64,000 bases of DNA from Rapana venosa (lineage: Eukaryota > Mollusca > Gastropoda > Neogastropoda > Muricidae). Below are positions 11,101-24,380 of the stretch, piece after piece (position 1 is the first letter of the stretch; every line of letters begins with the position of its first letter). The notes below the pieces were generated by a model. It ran no database searches. It was not told the origin of the DNA and worked only from the letters and a program-made list of their open reading frames with translations. The stretch spans positions 66,769,248 to 66,833,247 of the forward strand of contig CM054141.1 of assembly GCA_028751875.1 (NCBI GenBank), given 5' to 3'. The position numbers and the translations under genes were made by a program.

Positions 11101-13088
11101 GACTGAGACAGGGTCCTTTTGTACAGACATGCAGGAAACCCAGTTCATGCATAGTGCACTCTACACCCCAAACTACAGGTACGTGTTGCTGTTTTTTGCA
11201 GTGGGCTGATTTATGTTTGTTATTGATGATTATGTGAAAGGTTTAAAATGAAAACATATTGCAAAGCAAGGGTAAAAATAATGTTCTATCCCAAGTCAAG
11301 AAGTATCAACGTAGGGAAAGATTTCCGTCTGCTCTGGATCCAGTGTCTTCTACTTTAATGCCTTAAAAAGCCTTTGGAGCAATGCACTGAATACTTCTGC
11401 TACTACTACTGTTATGTGCAAGCTGAATTTTGTGGAACCCACCCCTTTCCAGGGTATCCATGCCATTGGCCATAGCTTTTCTGGATAGGATAGTTTTTAA
11501 CCTGTAAACAAGATGCAGAGTAAGATGTTACCTCCAGAAAAAAATAAGTTTAGTCTCTATCCCTGGTAAAATATGAACGAAAGAAAATGATAGCTGCAGG
11601 CATAGTACAGTCTTGCGAATATTCTGGTTAAAAGTTAAGCATGGCAATTGTCAAATATTATAAGCATCCCCCCCCCCCACCCCCATCCCTGCGAATTTAG
11701 CAGATAAAAGTTACTCCACCTTTGGTCCGGTGCTGTGAGCGCGAAAAGTGAGCTCGGTTTGCAAAGGTGAGATTGACAGATTTGTGACTCTGGTCATGTT
11801 CTCTGCCATCTTCCATCAAGTGTCCAATGAACTGGAGTCTGCATGCAGCCTTTCATACCATACAATAGTTCGTAATAATTTTCCATTCAGTGACATGATG
11901 ATACTTCGTAGTAGTAAATTTCATTTCGCACACACTGGTTTCAATTTCTAAAATTCAGACTGGATTTTTTTTTACTTGAGTCATTAACTCTAGTCCAGAT
12001 ATATATCACTTTAAAGTTTTAAGTTGAGAAGGCTCAAGTTTGCAAAAAGACTTCCATTGAAGTACAACGTGGCCAGCTGCTTTCCTAAAAAAAAAAAGCC
12101 CTCTCTAACATTGTTTGGAGCTCGACTAAGCTTAGAACTTGGGTTATTTTCATTTTACTCCCAAAGTAAAAGATTGAGGCTTATTGTATTTCGATATTTT
12201 TTTGGTTTTGTTCCTCAGCTAGAGCCCCAAAGTGTTATCAATGGTGAGATTGTTTGCGTAGGCAACCGTCTTTGCCTACATGAAGGTATCCGCATTCCGA
12301 CTTTGAAGGTGATATCTAAGCAGATACAAAGTGCATGCATTTTTTAAACTGTCATCCGTTCCCACGGGCACGCAATAACCTACTCTTCCAAAAGGTGGAA
12401 CATTCATTAACGTGTTTGCAAGTAGTTTTGCAAGCGTTCACACACTACCTTGGTTTAAAGTTTCATCCAAAAAACTTTCTGGGTAGTGGAGTCGTATAAC
12501 TGACCGAAGAGGAAAAATCCCTTTGAATGGTGCCTTGGTAGTGGCTGACAGACCACAAGCACGGCGCTCTAACCACCAGTACTTCCTTGTTCACATCCAG
12601 GTGGAACAAGTTTTCCCTCGGTCACAGTAACCTCTTAACACTGACACATATACACACGTGCGCTCACCTTCCCGCATGCGCATACGCACACACACACTAA
12701 CTCTCACTCACACACACACACACACACATACACTACACTACACTACACTACACTACACTACACTACACTACACTACACTACACTACACTACACTACACTA
12801 CACTGTGACACGCACGCACGCGCAGGTGCGCACATAGTTACACAAAAAATGAAATGTATGGCTTTGTTCATGTGATAATTCTTAGATGGAAAATAAAAAT
12901 CTGCTGTAACTTAAGAGGTAGTAGGCTTTGACGTACATGCACGCACGGGCGCGCATACACACAAACACACGCACGCACGCACGCACATTCCTTAGACACT
13001 ATCATACTTACACACATTTGTTTGTTTTATTTTCAGAGACTCCGAAACAATCTTCGACCATCTCGCCACAAACGCCATACTAGTATGA
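11101..13088 (+). CDS. Unrecognised two-exon candidate (3' end of a gene?)
   Basis: Exon-like piece 11101-11178 (or 11127-11178 with the better acceptor ccttttgtacag) encodes DMQETQFMHSALYTPNYR and ends CTACAG|GTACGT. A second piece 13037-13088, after tttattttcag, gives RDSETIFDHLATNAILV and TGA. The split codon AG|A joins in phase. I do not recognise the family, and I see no upstream exon. Chance is a real possibility because both pieces are short. Confidence 0.3.
12195..12585 (-). mobile_element. Composite of SINE C tail and SINE B
   Basis: 12195-12330 matches the family C tail in reverse (tgttcctcagctagagccc, tggtgagattgtttgcg). 12347-12585 matches family B in reverse (tcatccgttcccacgggcacgc, aaaaggtggaac, ggcgctctaaccaccag). 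The same C-then-B order recurs at 52485-52760. Confidence 0.65.
12645..12995 (+). repeat. (CA)n and (CACTA)n repeats
   Basis: A near-perfect CACTA pentamer array occupies about 12729-12804 (about 15 units), preceded by CA repeats and followed by CACG-type tracts at 12808-12830 and 12938-12988. Confidence 0.95.
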
Positions 13089-13619
13089 ACATGTATGTTC
13101 ATGCCTTGTTAGGTCTGGGGTGTTAGAGGGTAGGGAATGGATAAGGAAGCGCTTTACAACAGAACCTTTTAGATCGTTTTCTTGGGATCTTGGACCTGAA
13201 TATGTTCCATCTCCCTCTTCAAATAGGAATTCTACGTTATTCTGATCCTCCTGTTTTCGTGGACCTAGAACATTGGTAAAGTTGTTTGCTGCATTTTGGT
13301 GCCAGTATGTCGATGTGATCTGTCAAATCTGAAACGCCTCAGAGCTGGAATAGGAAGAAGGGGCAGTAAGCAGTCGCAGCAGTTCAACGTTTATCACTGA
13401 GGTTGTTACCAGGCAAAGTCACTAGTCAGCCATGTACCTGCTTCCTTGCATTGTTGCTTTATACATCTCTCCTGTGGTACAATTCCCTCTGCGTTTATCC
13501 AGTGTTGTCCAAGAAGTTCTATGTCCAGCTGTAGTTGTAATCTTTGCTATTGGATTTCTCCGTCAGTTGTTTTCGAATGATCACTGGGCACTAAACTTTT
13601 GATTGCAATCGGTATTCCT

Positions 13620-13885
13620 TGCCATAAAACAATAGAATAAAATAAAATATATTTAAATAAAATATAAAAAGATAAAATTAGATAAAAATTGAGAAATAAA
13701 ACTTAAAAAGTAAGGTATAGATTAAAACAAAATAAAAACTAACCATAAAATTTGGCACAAAAAAGATTAAATACAAAATAAAGCCAACCATAAAGTTAGC
13801 CACAAAATAAAATTAAATAAAAATAGGGCCAAATATAGAATTAGCCACAAAAGAGTAAAATGAAATAAAATAGGGGAAAAAATTT
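13620..13885 (+). repeat. AAATAAAAT-rich low-complexity tract with a diverged repeat of about 41 bp
   Basis: Almost entirely A and T. Between 13740 and 13880 the words ccataaa, ttagccacaaaa and aaataaaatagg recur about every 40-45 bp. No coding signal. Confidence 0.8.
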
Positions 13886-13984
13886 TGCAAGAAATCTGAG
13901 AGCAATCTGGGTGGCGTGTCCATAGTGATCTTGTTAGTTGTCTGAAAATATCACCTGCAAACAGCTTTGAGACAGTGGTCTGAG

Positions 13985-14374
13985 GCATTGTGTTTTGGCC
14001 ATTCCCTTCACAGTTCTGCTGCAGTTCCTTAGGCTTCACCTTCACCTATCCCACAGTCTTGTGGAACGTTGCGGCACCACTGAAGATTTTGCAACCAGCT
14101 TCCTTCACACCTTGCGGTTTTCAGCTTTGTGTAATAAGTCGTTCCACTCTAAGGCCTGTCCATTCCCTCATGTTTTCCCATCGTTTTCTGCCTGCTGCTT
14201 TGTCTCCCTCATTGTATTGTTCCCTGCAGGACAGTCTTTGCCACTCCAGATGTTCGTGTGACGTACCTGTACCATTTCAGTGTTTTTTTCACTAGTCAAC
14301 TCTTCATATGATCTGATGGCGATTTCAATTCTGGTTTTCACTTCGTTCGTTGTGACTTCTGTATTAGATACCAA
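13985..14374 (-). mobile_element. LINE 3' coding remnant
   Basis: The minus strand reads TTNEVKTRIEIAIRSYEELT near 14340, then LSCREQYNEGDKAAGRKRWE near 14220, then (other frame) NMREWTGLRVERL. GR.R.RW..N.REWTG is the usual end of RT proteins in this LINE group. Several frame changes show that it is dead. It differs from the copy at 3360-4160. Confidence 0.65.
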
Positions 14375-14389
14375 GAGGTTTGCAAAAGC

Positions 14390-16260
14390 ATCTCATCTCC
14401 GTTGCCTGTAGTTTTCTTGCAATGTCTGCTGCCCACCCTTTATTAAAATGGGTCTTCACTTGGTGAGTCATGTGGATCATCCTGAAGTCCTCACTCCAAG
14501 ACAAAGGTGTGCTGCCCTCTACTCCATCAAGTCCTAGCGTGTGTAAGTAGAGTTTTTGTTTTACATGACTCGCGTATCATTTTTATTTAGTTCTATGTTT
14601 AGCAGAAAAAGTTTGTAAAAAGCGTTCATGTTTGGTTGCTGTAGACATAGCAACACCTATATTTGGAATAGAAAGGATCATGATTGTGCCTCATTGTTTG
14701 CTAAGCATTAAAAAGTATATACTGTAAGTGTATTTTGTTAGACAGCTTCATGGTCTGTTATTTATTTTATTAAGTATAATGAATTTAGTGGGTTCAGATT
14801 TGACTAACTTGATAAAGCTTAAGTGCTAACATTCAATGCTGATACTTAAACCAATTTGCCAGCCGGGGATTTCGGTCACACTGATGACTTTCTGCTTTCA
14901 GGGACTGTGGGTCTGGAATCAAGTGCCAGTGACCTGACGTGTGTGGGGGCAGCCATCATGACCTGGGTTTTCTAAAAGCTAGACAAGGTATTTTTGGTTT
15001 TATTAAAGAAGGGGGGTGGTCTTTCATTTCTGACCTGATACTTTTTTTTCTGTCCATGGTTATTATTTGCGGGGTTTTTTTTTGTTTGGTTTATTTTAAA
15101 GATCTTCTACATTGTTCTGCCCTTTTTTATGTTTAGATTGAAGAGACAGTTTGAGGTTTGGTAGGTTACACGTGTCCTTTCGCTGCCTGTGTGTTATTTT
15201 CCTAATAACCCGACTCTGTCCTCGTACAGTCTTCAATCATAATTCTACATAATTATGTGCCCGTGCTCTCTGTCCATCATTGTTTCTCTTTATATTGTAT
15301 GCTTTTTCCCGTCTTTAATTTTCTGGTGTTTGTGTTTTACAAGGTACCATATACGAGACAGGAGGGTACCACTCAGGTCAACACCGCCAGGCACTTCTCA
15401 TAGCGTGCAAGGAAGACATCACGTACCTTTTAACTGTATCTTTGTCTGCCTGACCTAGTATGTATTCAATTGGTTTTTTTGTCTGTGTATTGCTGACTGT
15501 GCCAGCATTTTACTTTTTGGTTTTTGTCCTTGCTTGTATGACTTTCTGTTTGTCTTTTTGCTTATAATATCTGGCTGTCTTGTCTCTTTTCTCTGGGCTT
15601 GTATTTTTCATTTCTTTCATCTTCTTGCCATTGTATGCCTGTCTCGGGCATGAAACAGTATGGAAAACTCAAACGTCATTGTTAGATTAGAGCAATAGGG
15701 GGACGCCAAATTAGAAATGCATTCAAAGGTGTTTTTTACATTCCTCAGCTAGAACTGGGGTTTACCGATGGTGAGATTTTGCATATAGGACTGTTTTTAC
15801 CTATCAGACACATTTCGATGGACACATTTCGATAGATATGTATGATACAGCAATGATGGTATAGTATGATAACTTTTAGACTTCTTCAAAGGGTTGTGTT
15901 CTGCATTTTCTATCATCGCATGTTATTGTCAGTCAGGATAATTAAGACATGCGATGTTGGTGTAATTTAAATATTTCTCAGTATTGCATCTGGAAGGTAG
16001 TTGATGCTAACCTCGTGGCCCCAGCCCTTGCTGTCAAGCCTGTAAGTTTTGCTCTTGGTGGTAGCAGGCTGGAGTTAAAAACAAAACCAAAGAACTATAT
16101 TTAAAAAAAGCTCCGTGAATTTTACGGGATTCGAACTCATAAACTACGTACTTGGGAGTTCAATTTGTTGGCTACTGCACCATGGCAGCTAATCAATTAT
16201 CTCTTAGCATTTGTAAATAAATCATGTACTACTAATGTAAAAAAATTTTCCTCCTAAAGT
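14390..16260. other. No gene recognised
   Basis: T-rich sequence. Items seen: a family C tail in reverse at 15745-15830, a reversed tRNA-like B box (gggattcgaactc) at about 16128 within 16105-16195, and a short open piece at 15348-15450 (GTIYETGGYHSGQHRQALL) that starts after an AG but has no recognised family. None is supported enough to call a gene. Confidence 0.4.
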
Positions 16261-16279
16261 TTGATTTTGGGGGTCTATT

Positions 16280-19200
16280 CAACCAGGTACCATATAAGCC
16301 AGAACACTTCCAGTAAAATCCAAAGTCGAGTGGGACTGCAAAACGAGGCCTCCAACTCGCCGTCCAATGGTGTCTGCTACACCCCAGCAAAAACAACACC
16401 CGGGTTGGACTTGTGGCCGCCCAGACGTTGTTCCAGTGGACTGAAGCAAAGAGGATGCACCCGTTTCCCCCGAGGGGGAAGGAGCCTCACCTAATTGGCA
16501 ATTCTAAAAAAATGAAAAAAAAAACGAAGTTGGGGGGGGGGGGGGGGATAAAAAAAAAGGCAAAAAAGGGGAATAAACAGAAAAAAGTCGATACCCAAAA
16601 CAAATTTGAAAACAAACATAAAAAAAGAAATGCCCCCCCCCCCCCCCCTTAAAAAAAAAGCCCCGAAAAGGAAAAACAGGAAAAACCCCACACACAACAT
16701 ATAAAAAGGGGAAAATTTTTACAATCTGCAGAAAAAGAAGCCAAGTGGTCAAAAATCAAAAGGGGGTCAGGGGGCGGGGTGAAATTTTTTCACCAAAGTA
16801 AGGGCCCCCTTCCCTCCGAAACCCGTGGGAGATCCTTGGGCGGGGGGACCCACTGCCCCCCCCCCCCCCCATCAGGGTTTCTTAAAGCAGGAAGGCAGGT
16901 GGGATGATGTGTTGGCACCAAAAAGTTTTGGGAACTGGTCAGCATTCAAGTTTGGGCAATGATACTAATGTTTAAAGGGCTAAAAACCCGCTCGTAAAAG
17001 CACGCTCCTATAGAAATAATTGCAGTATATAGGAAACTTCTGCAAAGAAGTCATGGAAATCAGAAACGAAACAGAAACAGCTAAAGGGGGGCTTCCAGTT
17101 TTTCCGGGAATTCCCTCGCTCGGTGGGTGGTTTATGTGGACAGGTAACCCCGATCGTCATCCAGACTTCCCATCAGAATGGGACTGGAACAAGGGACTAG
17201 CTACAAAGGAAAATTGGGAAAAAATCCAAAAGGGAAATGGAAAGAATGAACCTCAAATACAAGGATTTTCAGAATGAATGGAAAGGAAGGCTGCATAACA
17301 CCCGACAACTACACCTTCTTTACTCAGGGGAACAACCCCAAAAAGGAGTTGGCAATTCTAATAAAAGAAACCCCCAAAGACCAAAAAGGGGTTTCGGACT
17401 GAAATGACAGGTCCTGATAGAAAAATTTAAAGGGGCACCCCTTTCGACTTTGGGAAAGTACAAGTATATCACCAACACTGAAAAGAGACGCAGAAATTAG
17501 GAGTTTTATGAAATATCGAAAGGCAATGAAGAAAAGAAGCCCAAAGATACAGAAAAATAATGGGGCCTAAATTTTAAAGGTAAAAAAAAAAAAAGGGAAA
17601 AAAACCACAGGGGGCCCTTTTGGAATAGGAGTGAGAACAAAAGGGGAAAAGGCGCTCACGAAGGGTGCAAAAAACAAAAGCTGGCTGCAGAACAAAGGTT
17701 TTGAAAACCCATCAAGATCGGGAGGGGAAAATCCTGCGACAAACCAAAATAAAATAGATTACATCCTGATTCAAGAACGTTTCCGTAACTCTAAAACATC
17801 TTGCAAGTCCAGGGCCAGGTGCGACTGTGGAAGTGACATGCCCAATTAAATGGGGAAAAAGCACAAAAATTAAAAAGGTCAAAAGCAAAAAGAACACCAA
17901 AACTGCAAATGAAATGCTAAAAAGTGACGAAGAAATCAAAGAAAAATCAAGACAAAGTTGGAAAAAATTCATGCCTAGATAAACCCCACTAAACAAAAAT
18001 GGGATGAGAAAGACACAGTGAGGCAGCAAAAAATATTCCCAGAAAAAAGAAGGGAAACTAAAAGTGGATGAGCTCCAAGTTTTTTAACCCTATGAAAACG
18101 GGAGAAAGGAAAAAGTGGAGAAAAGAAGTAAAAAAGAACTCGACAAACGGGGTTAAAAAAAAATGTAATAACCCAAGGGAAGAATGGTAAATATGCAGTG
18201 CAAGGAAATTGAAACGAAGCAAATTTTGATAGCAAATTTATGCAGAAAAAAATAAAGATGTGACGGGGGAAGAAATTATCTGCAAAAACTTTATAAAGTC
18301 GAGAGATGGAAAAAATACTCATGGAAAAAGATATTAACGGGTGGTCAGAATACATCGAAGAGTTAAAAATACCACGCGACAGAGGTCCCCCTTTCCCAAT
18401 TTTAGAAAACAAGATGGCCACATAATCATGAAGACGAAGTGAGACATGCACCAGCAAGATGAAAAGGGGTAAGGCGCCGGACCTTTATCCCAATCTAAAA
18501 TTGAAAACACCCGGGAGTGGAATTAAGGGAGTCCAAAAAAATTAAACAATTTTTTACACAGGAAGACCCGAAGTTTTGAAGAAGTAATCTACTTTTCGAT
18601 TCCAAGAAACGGGGCCCCCGCTGAATGTGACCAACTCTCAATCACCTGAAGGGGCCCTCACCAAAATTCTTTTACGAATACCAGAAAGAATGAGAAAAAA
18701 ATACTCCCCGAAATATCAAAAAGCAATTTTTCATGGCAGACAAAGGCCCAAAAATGCAATCTCGCATTGAAAACCTTCAGGAAAAAACCATCGAGGTCCA
18801 GAAAGCCCCTACTCGCTTCATTACTACTCAAAGGGTTTGCAAAGTACGACACCCGACTTGTTTTATTTCTGACGGGGGATACCGACCGGGGAAAAATCTT
18901 TGATCCTCAGAAAAATATATTGGGGAAAAGGAGGGAGCCATTAAGTCGACAAAGACCAAACGGGCAAATAACCAAACGCAGGGGTGAGGGGGGCTGCGTG
19001 TTCTCACCTGATTTTTTTAAAGATATATGAAATAATTCTACGAAATATTGAGAATCAGAGGGAATTGGGTGGGGGCACAACATCAACAACCTGAGATATC
19101 AAATACAGTCCCCTTTTCGCCCACTCTGAGAAAAACGCAAAAAATTTTAACGAACAAAAGCGAAAAAGGGTTACACCAATCAAAGAAGACACCTTTTAAA

Positions 19201-19830
19201 GGGGAAGAAAAAACAAGTAAACACCTTTAAAAAACCCTTTGGTTTTACTATCCCCCGGACACAAGTGTGACACAGAAATCAAGAAGAAATCGGTCAATTA
19301 AGGCAACTTTAACATGAAATGCATTTTTTAAACCAAAAGAAAAAAAGCCCCCAAAACAAAACCATGTTTTTAAGCCCACGTATGGTCCATTCTTCTGTAG
19401 GTTTTAGTGTGGACCCTACCCAAAGGGAAAAGAACAGCGCTAGAAGCATGGAATGGGTTCATCGAAAAATCATGAAAGTCTATGGGCAAAAAGAAAAACA
19501 AATGCAGAAGTAATGGAAAGGCTGGGGTACAAGAGATCCCTTTTCAACACCCCGGAGAAAGACGGCTCAAAATTTTTTGGGCCCAAAATCAGGGCCGCGG
19601 ACTGAGAAACGTCATGGGGTGGCAAAAAACTGGAAACAAGACAGAGGAAGACAGCGCACAAAATTACAGACAGCTTAAAAATTCGCAACGAATAAGGGGC
19701 ACCAACAATGACCTCATAGAGGACAGAAAGGGAAAATGGGGAGCCATGAACGTCGAGTCTGCGGACCCAAAGGACACTTTAAGAAAAGTTTGGGAAAAGC
19801 TGTTGTTTAGCTAAGTAGAAATGCAAAAAA
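16280..19830 (+). mobile_element. Near full-length LINE (endonuclease plus reverse transcriptase), heavily corrupted
   Basis: Motifs lie in the right order on the + strand: endonuclease end NKIDYILIQERFRNSK with CGSD (about 17743-17845), pre-RT KMKRGKAPD (18456-18485), RT LTKILLRI (18657-18680), KGFAKYDTR in place of KAFDKVRH (about 18830), GCVFSPDFF (18992-19018), GHNINNLRY (19073-19099, before the expected ADD), and a C-terminal part with no intact motif. The reading frame changes repeatedly. A 5' leader-like stretch begins about 16280. The protein type is an AP-endonuclease LINE of the RTE/L2-like kind common in molluscs; the clade is not certain. Confidence 0.75.
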
Positions 19831-20440
19831 TTTCAAATTGAAAAGTTGGTTGCTTTTTTTTTATTTGGATTTTTTTTTTTTTTTAGAAAAGCACAAAATT
19901 TTTGGCCCCCTAATATGCCTGCAATTTTTGCCTAAGGGGAAAAAAAATGAGTGTAATATGCTTTGGGCATTTTATATTCTTTTTTGGGGAAATTTTCGTT
20001 TTCAAATTTTGGGTTTTTTTTTCAAAAATATTTTAGTGAATTTTTATTTTTCTTTGGGGTGTTGAAAGGGTATGTTACTTTCTCTTGAAAGGGATCTTGA
20101 TTTGTGTGTGTGTTTTTGAGGGGTTGTGTATAGATCCTTTCTTTCTTATATCTCCCCCCCCCCACTTCCCGGGCTAGGTTTTTGGGTCTTGGTGTGGTGG
20201 TGGTGGTGGAGGGTTATGAGAAAACTTTTTTTTTTAAATATACCCCTCCTCCTCCCCTGCCATGTTTCCGGCCCGAGCTCTGATGCGGCCACTTTCCGAC
20301 TTCAAGTTTACGAATCATTGTCATATTTTAAAAAAATATTTGGGGTATGATTTTGTGGTTGTGGTTTGGTGAGTGTGGGGAAAGGGTTAGTTTTTGGGGG
20401 GGGTGACACCACGTTTGAGGAGAGGCAAGGAGGGAAAGGG
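16498..20440. other. Suspected low-quality or mis-assembled sequence
   Basis: This interval abounds in runs such as aaaaaa, ggggg, cccc and ttttttt at nearly every line, unlike the flanks. The LINE inside it keeps protein motifs but changes frame every few dozen residues. The noise continues past the end of the LINE to about 20440, which fits poor consensus better than natural decay. Confidence 0.6.
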
Positions 20441-23400
20441 GTGTTTAGGAGGGATAAGATTGATGCACATTTAGAGCTGGGGGGATAGCAAAAATAGAGG
20501 GCTGACGTAGATTTTTCTTACATGGTTTGTTGGGCTCTTATTTCAAATGGATGCAACTTGTTAAAAATTTTCTTAGACCTGAAATCTTTGACAAAACTTT
20601 TAATTTGTGGACACCGAGGTCCAATGCATAGCTTGAGCTGTTGACAGGACTGGTCATTCTGATTTAAAGCTCCATACCGTTGAGCTTCGTATGGCCTTCA
20701 TGGTCGAAGGGGCTGCAAACATAAAAGAAAATCGTACACCATTGTCTACAACTACATATCGTTTGTCTATGTGCTATTGTGTCCACATGGATTCTAACAT
20801 TCAGACAGACCAGCTGACAGACAACCCTTACCTGTTATTAACTGCTAACACTAACCTAACACTAACCTCAACTCTAACCCTGGCCCCACATGTGGACACA
20901 AAAGGCAGGCAGATAATGTGGTATGTGGTGACGCGGTGGCTAAACAATCTTTCTTTGGCATTGAATTTAATCGATTTGTTTGAGGGTAAATGGACAAGTA
21001 CAGGACTTCTTTACATCATGCTCTAAAAAGCCAAAAAGCACGGGAATAGTAAATGCACGGAACTGAAAATTTAAAAATGCTAAATACCAATATTTTTGTC
21101 CCCGGCCAGAGCTCCCAAGGTTTACCAAAAGTCTAAATTTGCGTATGCGTCTCGTTTTGCCCACCATTAAGGTAGCCATATTCCTACTTAGGGGATATAA
21201 GGATAACTGATTATCAGTTGCTAAGGTAGGTAGGGTGTTAGGTTTATGGGGAAAGGATGTCGAGGAGGGAAGGGGTGTTAAAACATTCTGGTATATTGGT
21301 GATTGGAAAGGTGTACTGACTGAGGTTGGGGATGAATTTATCGTTTGGGGATGAAGTATTTGTATATACTGTCCTATCCTGGGGGAAGGCAGTCAAACTT
21401 TGATTAGGTTCAGGGGAGAGAGGGGGTGGAGAGCATTTTAGGAAAGGTATATTTAAAAAAGGTAGAGGCTGCTGGGTTTAGATGGCATGATGTACTATCG
21501 GTTTGGAAGGGTTGCATTTTAGAAAAGTTCCATTTTGAAAAGCTGAAAACGCTGGTTTTAGAATGCAGTCACAATGGGGGCAGGTACTGGGAGATAGTGA
21601 GAATGCATTCCCAAAAATATGGAGGTAGAAAGTATTTTCAGGTCAGTATGAATGTGTGTGTGTGTGTATGTGTGTGTGTGAAGTATTTGTGCTGCAGAAA
21701 AATCTAAGGAATGATAGACCACAAGTATTTGTCATCACCAGCGTATACTATTGTGCAACCAGCATAAAAATTGCATACTTTTGTGTGCTTTGTGTGGCTT
21801 TTTTATGGTATAAAGTGGAAAATAGCACTTGGTGAAAAAACATGAATTTTAAGTTCTGTGTGTGTACAATTGTAAGAAATCTCTTAGATTAACCGTTTTG
21901 GAAAGGATGAAAGCGAACTTGATTTTTTTGTGTATGTCCATCCCATTCAACAACCTTGAATTAGAAAAGACAGTTTTTCTCCTTTTGCTATGTTTACAAA
22001 ATTTGGTATAAGGAAAATGTTTGCCATTTACTCTGTATAAGATTGCAGGCATCTTGTATTGGTGTACCTGGCTACCTTACTTCTTTCTCGCCTTTTGCCT
22101 TACCATATGTCAGGGTATGAGCATGGTCATATCACTCCCAGTCCTTTGATACATTATCCCATCTGCATCTTTCCCAGCAGTTTTTGTCCACATAAATGTA
22201 GACCTACGTTTTCACAGCCTTTTTTGTATTTTGTTAAATCCAAAATTCTAGGGATTAGGTTGGATACCTCACAACAGAGGAATGATGTGAGGGCCTTCAA
22301 AAAATCTAGTATTGACAAGACTAAAGTGAAAGATTTGACATTGATCAATGCTCTTTCCTGCATGATTAATTTCGTTATGTTTCTTGGCATTTGTCTAACT
22401 TTAGTACTAGATCTGGCGTGTCTGTGATTATTTTATGCAAGTATGGAACTTCACTTCAAATATTTGTGTTCCAAAATTTCAGTGTAGCAAATAATGTATT
22501 CCAGCAGATCACTGCTATAATAGTGTTACGGGTTTTGTTTTTGCTTTTGTTCAGCCTTTCTCCTTGTTTTTACTTATGTGCTTTCATGAAACTTGTGTTG
22601 TGTAAAACTAGAAAATGGTTTAGCATGTGTGTGGTTTTATCGTAGTGGTTGATCATAAACTGTTTACAAGCAGTTGTTCGAAACACTTTGCTGAATTGAT
22701 GGTATTTTGCTGCGAGTTTTGTTCAAGTAAAAGAAACAAGTGCATTTTAGCGAGGAATGCTGGCGGACAGCTAATGTTGTATCTAAAGCTTCTTGCCTTT
22801 TCCACTTTTGGCATTTTTTGTATTTAATTATTTAGTATAGTTTTCTTGGACTTGATTACTAAAAGATGATCCTTTCATTATTTCTGATGTACTCAATTTT
22901 GAAGTATTGAGCCCAAAGTAAAGTAATTTATTGTTGATGCCCCCCTCCCTTTTTAAAAAAAAATTGCAGATGGTAAACATTTGGGAAGTGTCAACTGCTG
23001 TTAGCCATTGTACCTGGGGGACTGGATGAAAAAACACGAGTGCTTATTCCATTATCCTCGAATAAAAGAATAAAATTAAAATAAAAAATAAAAAGTACCT
23101 ACATTATTATTCCAACATAGCATGACATTGTTTTTAAGATTTGAAGGGACATTGTTTTGCTCATAAAGCATTACCCTGTCTTGGGATTACCCATTCCCTA
23201 TCTGTGAGGGACATCTGCGTCTTGTGTGGACATTTTCTCTACCATTGGGATGCTTGATTTAACATGTTTTCTCTTCGTCTGCATAATAAACAGCAAGCAT
23301 GATAACGCTGCCAAATGCGACCTGATAACTTTTATCAACTTTCTTCCAAATATAACAATTACACCCCATCCCCCACTTTTGTTTTAATGAATTACACGAT

Positions 23401-23985
23401 GCTTTTAAATGTACATGTTTAGTAATTTTTTTTATACTTGGTATCTTAATATCTGCCAGTAGCATGTTAAGGTGGTTTTTGTTTTCTTTTAGTTTATTTT
23501 TGCGTTTGGGTTGCAAGTATTATATGCTTTCATTACTCTATTAGTACATTTGATTTAGAAAATGTTTTGCTCCGAACCTTGTCAAGCTTGTTCTAGAATC
23601 CCAAACTGGAAATGTACAAAGGTGTGGATAAACGTTAACCCCCGTTTAATGACCTATACAATAATAATAAATGTGATAAAATCTTACGCTTGCTCATCTG
23701 AGTGGAGACAATGTTGCACGGTCCTTTAGAGGACCGACCAAAAAGATGTTTCCTGTACCCAGTATTGCTTCCATTGTTCCCCTGTTTTCCATAAGTAGCC
23801 ATGTACAAAGTTGATGAATTATTTATACTGTTGTTGTTAATCGAGAGGTGAGCACACACCACTGACACATGACTAATCAACTGACTTTATTGAGAAAAAT
23901 ACAAGCTTTACCCAATGCCCTCTTTAAAAATTACAAGCTGGTGTTTTGCACTTGTTAGTCAGTAGTGCTTTCTGGCGGTAAAGCG
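20440..23985. other. No gene recognised
   Basis: T-rich, apparently unique DNA. Seen: a 13-bp inverted repeat (ttgtgtccacatg at 20777-20789 and its complement at 20889-20901) around CTAACC/CTAACA-type words, a family C tail in reverse at 21085-21190, a short GT run at 21655-21680, and a family B 3' fragment at 23015-23085. Open frames are short and unlike any protein I know. Confidence 0.5.
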
Positions 23986-24380
23986 GATCGGTGGTCTAGA
24001 GGTAACGCGCCTGCCTAGAAGCGAAAAGTCCGGGTTGGAAGTATGCGGTGATTTGATCCCTGTTTGAGCTCGAAACTTTTCCCTATCCATTAGACCACGA
24101 GTGGTTGTCTGGATGCTAGTCTTTCGGGCGATACGATAAACCGGTCCCGTGCGTTACACGTAATTTCTCTCGCACGTAAAAGAACCCACGGCAACAAGAA
24201 ATGTCCCTGACAAAATTCTGTAGAAAAAGGCCACTCTGAATTACAGTGGCAGATAGGAAAAGAAAAAATAATGGGTGGTGCTGCTGTTGTGGTAACGCGA
24301 TCTCCCTGGAGAGAGCAACCCGACTTTAACTCGGCCAAACCTGCTGTGACTTAAAAGTGGTATAATATTTTTGTTTTTAA
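23985..24380 (+). mobile_element. SINE family E copy, full length
   Basis: Head gatcggtggtctagaggtaacgcg (A-box-like), body with cgggcgatacgataaaccgg and gtaaaagaacccacggcaac, tail gctgtgacttaaaagtgg. It corresponds in reverse to 131-525. Confidence 0.85.

Noticed and set aside
15348..15450. Exon-like piece GTIYETGGYHSGQHRQALL
   Set aside because: It follows an AG, but the preceding tract is mixed, no partner exon fits, and no family is recognised. A similar aggtaccatata start at 16283 suggests a repeat.
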